DNA of 6,263 bases from an uncultured Neisseria sp. (GTDB lineage: Bacteria > Pseudomonadota > Gammaproteobacteria > Burkholderiales > Neisseriaceae). The translations under genes and the position numbers were made by a program. Location: assembly GCA_947097615.1 (NCBI GenBank), contig CAMURX010000105.1, positions 1 through 6,263 of the forward strand, read 5' to 3'. The notes under the pieces are model-generated. The model made no database searches. It had not been told where the DNA came from and saw nothing but the letters and a program-made list of their open reading frames with translations. This document shows positions 4,963 to 6,263 of the stretch, one piece after another (position 1 is the first letter of the stretch; each line of letters begins with the position of its first letter).

Positions 4963-6094
4963 CTTCAGCACCAACCTGACCGGCAAATTCCATGCTCTCG
5001 GCCGCAGCCACGATGTATTCGTAACCTATTCCTACTCCAAGGAAAAAGGCGATATGCACAATATCGATGCCAAAAAAGACAGCACGCTGGTGTATGACTT
5101 GCGCACTTTCCGTCCGAGCGACATCGCCTATCCCGACTGGAACAACAAAAGCTGGGACGGCGTAAGCGACACCCTGTTCGTTACCCATATGCTCTCGGCC
5201 GGCGTACGCTTCAATCCGTTGGAGCAACTGCACATTCTTGCAGGCAGCAGCTATGCCAAATTCAAGAGCCATTATGTGGAAAACGCCACCCGCGCCAACG
5301 GTTCGCTCTATAACGAAGACACGCTGACCGAGCAAAAACATTTCACCCCTTATCTCGGCATCACGTTCGACGTGACGCCCAACCAGAGCCTGTATGCCAG
5401 CTACACCAGCATCTTTAAACCCAGCTACGGCAAAAAAGACAAGCAGGGCAACCAGATCAAGCCCAAAACAGGCAACAACCTCGAAATCGGCTGGAAAGGC
5501 GCATGGTATGCCAACCGTCTGAATGCCTCCGTCGCCCTGTTCCAAATCGACGAGAAAAACCGCCCGCTGAACATCAGCAAAGCGCAGGCGCAGGCCGAAG
5601 ACCCCAGCGCGACACGCGGCTATTCCATCCCCTTCGGCAAAGTCCGCAGCCACGGTTGGGAAGCCGAAATTTCCGGCAAACTGACCGACAACTGGCAACT
5701 GTTTGCAGGCTATACCTTTAACACCAGCAAATACAAAAAAACCGAATCCGCATCGCTGCCCGAAGGTTTGAATTTCAGCACCCACACGCCCAAACACATT
5801 TTCCGTCTCTACACCAGCTACAAACTGCCTGTAGACAGCGGCAAATGGCAGATTGCCGGCGGCTTGGAGAGTCAGAGCAAAACCAAAAGCTCGCGCGGCA
5901 TTAAGCAAGGCGGCTACACCCTGTGGAACGCCAACCTGCAATACAGGCCGTCTGAAAACGCCACCGTCAGCCTGATCGGCAGCAACCTGACCAACAAACG
6001 CTACTATCAGAACCAAGTCAGCCGCAACGTTCAGGCAGGCAACTACTTGGGCGAGCCGCGCAATATCACACTCAAATTCAACTACAAGTTCTAA
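4868..6094 (+). CDS. Receptor segment 2: C-terminal beta-barrel
   Basis: This is the third reading frame of the split receptor, 408 codons from a TTG that is probably not used as a start. It holds most of the barrel. Family-like stretches, numbered within the segment, are SLYASYTSIFKPSYG (174-188), NNLEIGWKGAWYANRLNASV (205-224) and GWEAEISGKLTDNWQLFAGY (264-283). A conserved C-terminal strand ends in Phe (NITLKFNYKF), the signal for outer-membrane assembly. An in-frame DUS at 5945-5956 encodes RPSE. With no plug or signal peptide it could not work alone. The reading frame and codon use are well preserved, with no further damage. Confidence 0.65.
   Translation: MGTLASRQSTDSDYQARIGILSKYFGSSNLYDFSTNLTGKFHALGRSHDVFVTYSYSKEKGDMHNIDAKKDSTLVYDLRTFRPSDIAYPDWNNKSWDGVSDTLFVTHMLSAGVRFNPLEQLHILAGSSYAKFKSHYVENATRANGSLYNEDTLTEQKHFTPYLGITFDVTPNQSLYASYTSIFKPSYGKKDKQGNQIKPKTGNNLEIGWKGAWYANRLNASVALFQIDEKNRPLNISKAQAQAEDPSATRGYSIPFGKVRSHGWEAEISGKLTDNWQLFAGYTFNTSKYKKTESASLPEGLNFSTHTPKHIFRLYTSYKLPVDSGKWQIAGGLESQSKTKSSRGIKQGGYTLWNANLQYRPSENATVSLIGSNLTNKRYYQNQVSRNVQAGNYLGEPRNITLKFNYKF
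5945..5956 (+). repeat. Intragenic DNA uptake sequence in the receptor
   Basis: An exact AG-DUS read in frame as R-P-S-E between two C-terminal barrel strands (YRPSENATVSL). It uses the same reading phase as the intragenic DUS in gluQ. Confidence 0.9.
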
Positions 6095-6106
6095 ACCCGC
6101 AGCAAA

Positions 6107-6157
6107 AGGCCGTCTGAAACCCGTTTTCAGACGGCCTCAAACCTTTTCAGACGGCCT
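6107..6157 (+). terminator. Triple-DUS hairpin after the receptor
   Basis: Arms 6107-6119 and 6125-6137 pair over 13 bp with a 5-base loop, 12 bases after the receptor stop. A third DUS (6146-6157, minus) repeats the right arm, so either copy can pair with the left arm. The DUS copies are at 6107-6118, 6126-6137 and 6146-6157. The stem is not followed directly by a U tract (CAAACCTTTT), so read-through into the next gene is plausible. Confidence 0.6.
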
Positions 6158-6183
6158 CAACGCCGCCGCAAACACAATCAAAC

Positions 6184-6263
6184 ATGAAAACCCTCCGCCG
6201 CTTTCTCACCCTTGCCGCCCCCTTCTGGCTGCGGCAAAACCCCTGGTACAACTGGCTGCTCTT
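6184..6263 (+). CDS. Start of a plus-strand gene, possibly an ABC transporter permease/ATPase
   Basis: The window shows only the first 26 codons, which run off the right edge. The visible residues are MKTLRRFLTLAAPFWLRQ, then NPWYNWLL. A short basic start, an A-P-F-W step and a Trp-rich stretch before a likely first membrane helix resemble the N terminus of SbmA/BacA/YddA-type ABC transporters (ARPYW....W..W). These move peptides or siderophore-like compounds across the inner membrane. The match rests on very few residues. There is no clear Shine-Dalgarno before the ATG. Its position 89 bases after a siderophore receptor, on the same strand, fits a role in the same uptake or export pathway, but this is inference. 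Confidence 0.5.
   Translation, partial: MKTLRRFLTLAAPFWLRQNPWYNWLL

Larger units (their letters stand above)
3840..6094 (+). pseudogene. TonB-dependent siderophore receptor, split by two frameshifts
   Basis: This outer-membrane receptor would import a ferric siderophore using TonB energy. It resembles FhuE/FpvA/FoxA-type receptors; the ligand cannot be told. The ATG at 3840 begins a signal peptide (MLHKHFKLSTIAALLIAANAVYA, cut after residue 23). As read, translation shifts frame at the C7 tract 3922-3928 and stops at TAA 3942-3944 after 34 residues. The plug follows one frame over, and at GGG 4870-4872 the frame shifts again into the barrel. Removing one base at each site gives 750 residues without a stop. 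That protein has a TonB box (ETVTVTA, 45-51), a plug (about 77-195), a barrel (about 196-750) and a C-terminal Phe. It has no N-terminal signalling domain. C6 or C9 would repair the first site, so phase variation is possible; pseudogene or sequencing error are alternatives. Confidence 0.9.

Noticed and set aside
4805..6016. A 403-residue minus-strand open frame antisense to the receptor barrel
   Set aside because: It is a shadow of the well-supported barrel sequence, with repetitive Val/Ala/Gly/Phe composition and no domain or RBS.
6107..6157. Repeated DUS copies as a CRISPR or satellite array
   Set aside because: The repeats are 12-base uptake sequences in both orientations with irregular spacing and no spacer pattern.

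Overview
The window is chromosomal DNA from a Neisseria species. It holds 14 exact copies of the AG-type DNA uptake sequence (AGGCCGTCTGAA, either strand), many as inverted pairs after genes, and a 105-bp element resembling the Correia repeat (CREE). The AG dialect, rather than AT-DUS, and the GC-rich coding regions point to a commensal Neisseria rather than meningococcus or gonococcus. I cannot name the species.

Layout, left to right. Positions 1-72 are an unassigned edge ending at a DUS hairpin. Four genes then lie on the minus strand. In transcription order they are gluQ (3664-2768, glutamyl-Q tRNA(Asp) synthetase), argJ (2520-1303, ornithine acetyltransferase / N-acetylglutamate synthase), an isochorismatase-family cysteine hydrolase (1193-663) and a GNAT acetyltransferase (652-149). 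The last two form a tight pair, 10 bases apart. gluQ and argJ are separated by a DUS hairpin and the CREE, whose outer end appears to supply the argJ promoter. argJ and the hydrolase gene are separated by two strong DUS hairpins.

A divergent promoter region (3665-3839) separates gluQ from a plus-strand TonB-dependent siderophore receptor (3840-6094). It has a good gluQ promoter one way, and a perfect TATAAT with a Fur-box-like sequence the other way. The receptor gene is split over three reading frames. One shift is at a C7 tract just after the signal peptide, the other at GGG about 940 bp later. Removing one base at each site gives an uninterrupted 750-residue receptor. It is therefore a phase-off or recently broken gene, or a sequence with two homopolymer errors. 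A DUS hairpin follows, then the first 26 codons of a further plus-strand gene that may encode an inner-membrane ABC transporter.

The genes do not form one pathway: tRNA modification, arginine synthesis and two small enzymes lie beside a probable iron-uptake locus. I found no wholly new system. The most notable points are the receptor's two frameshifts with the C7 tract, the CREE with unusual termini at the argJ promoter, and the way DUS copies are built into stop codons, a start region and hairpins.
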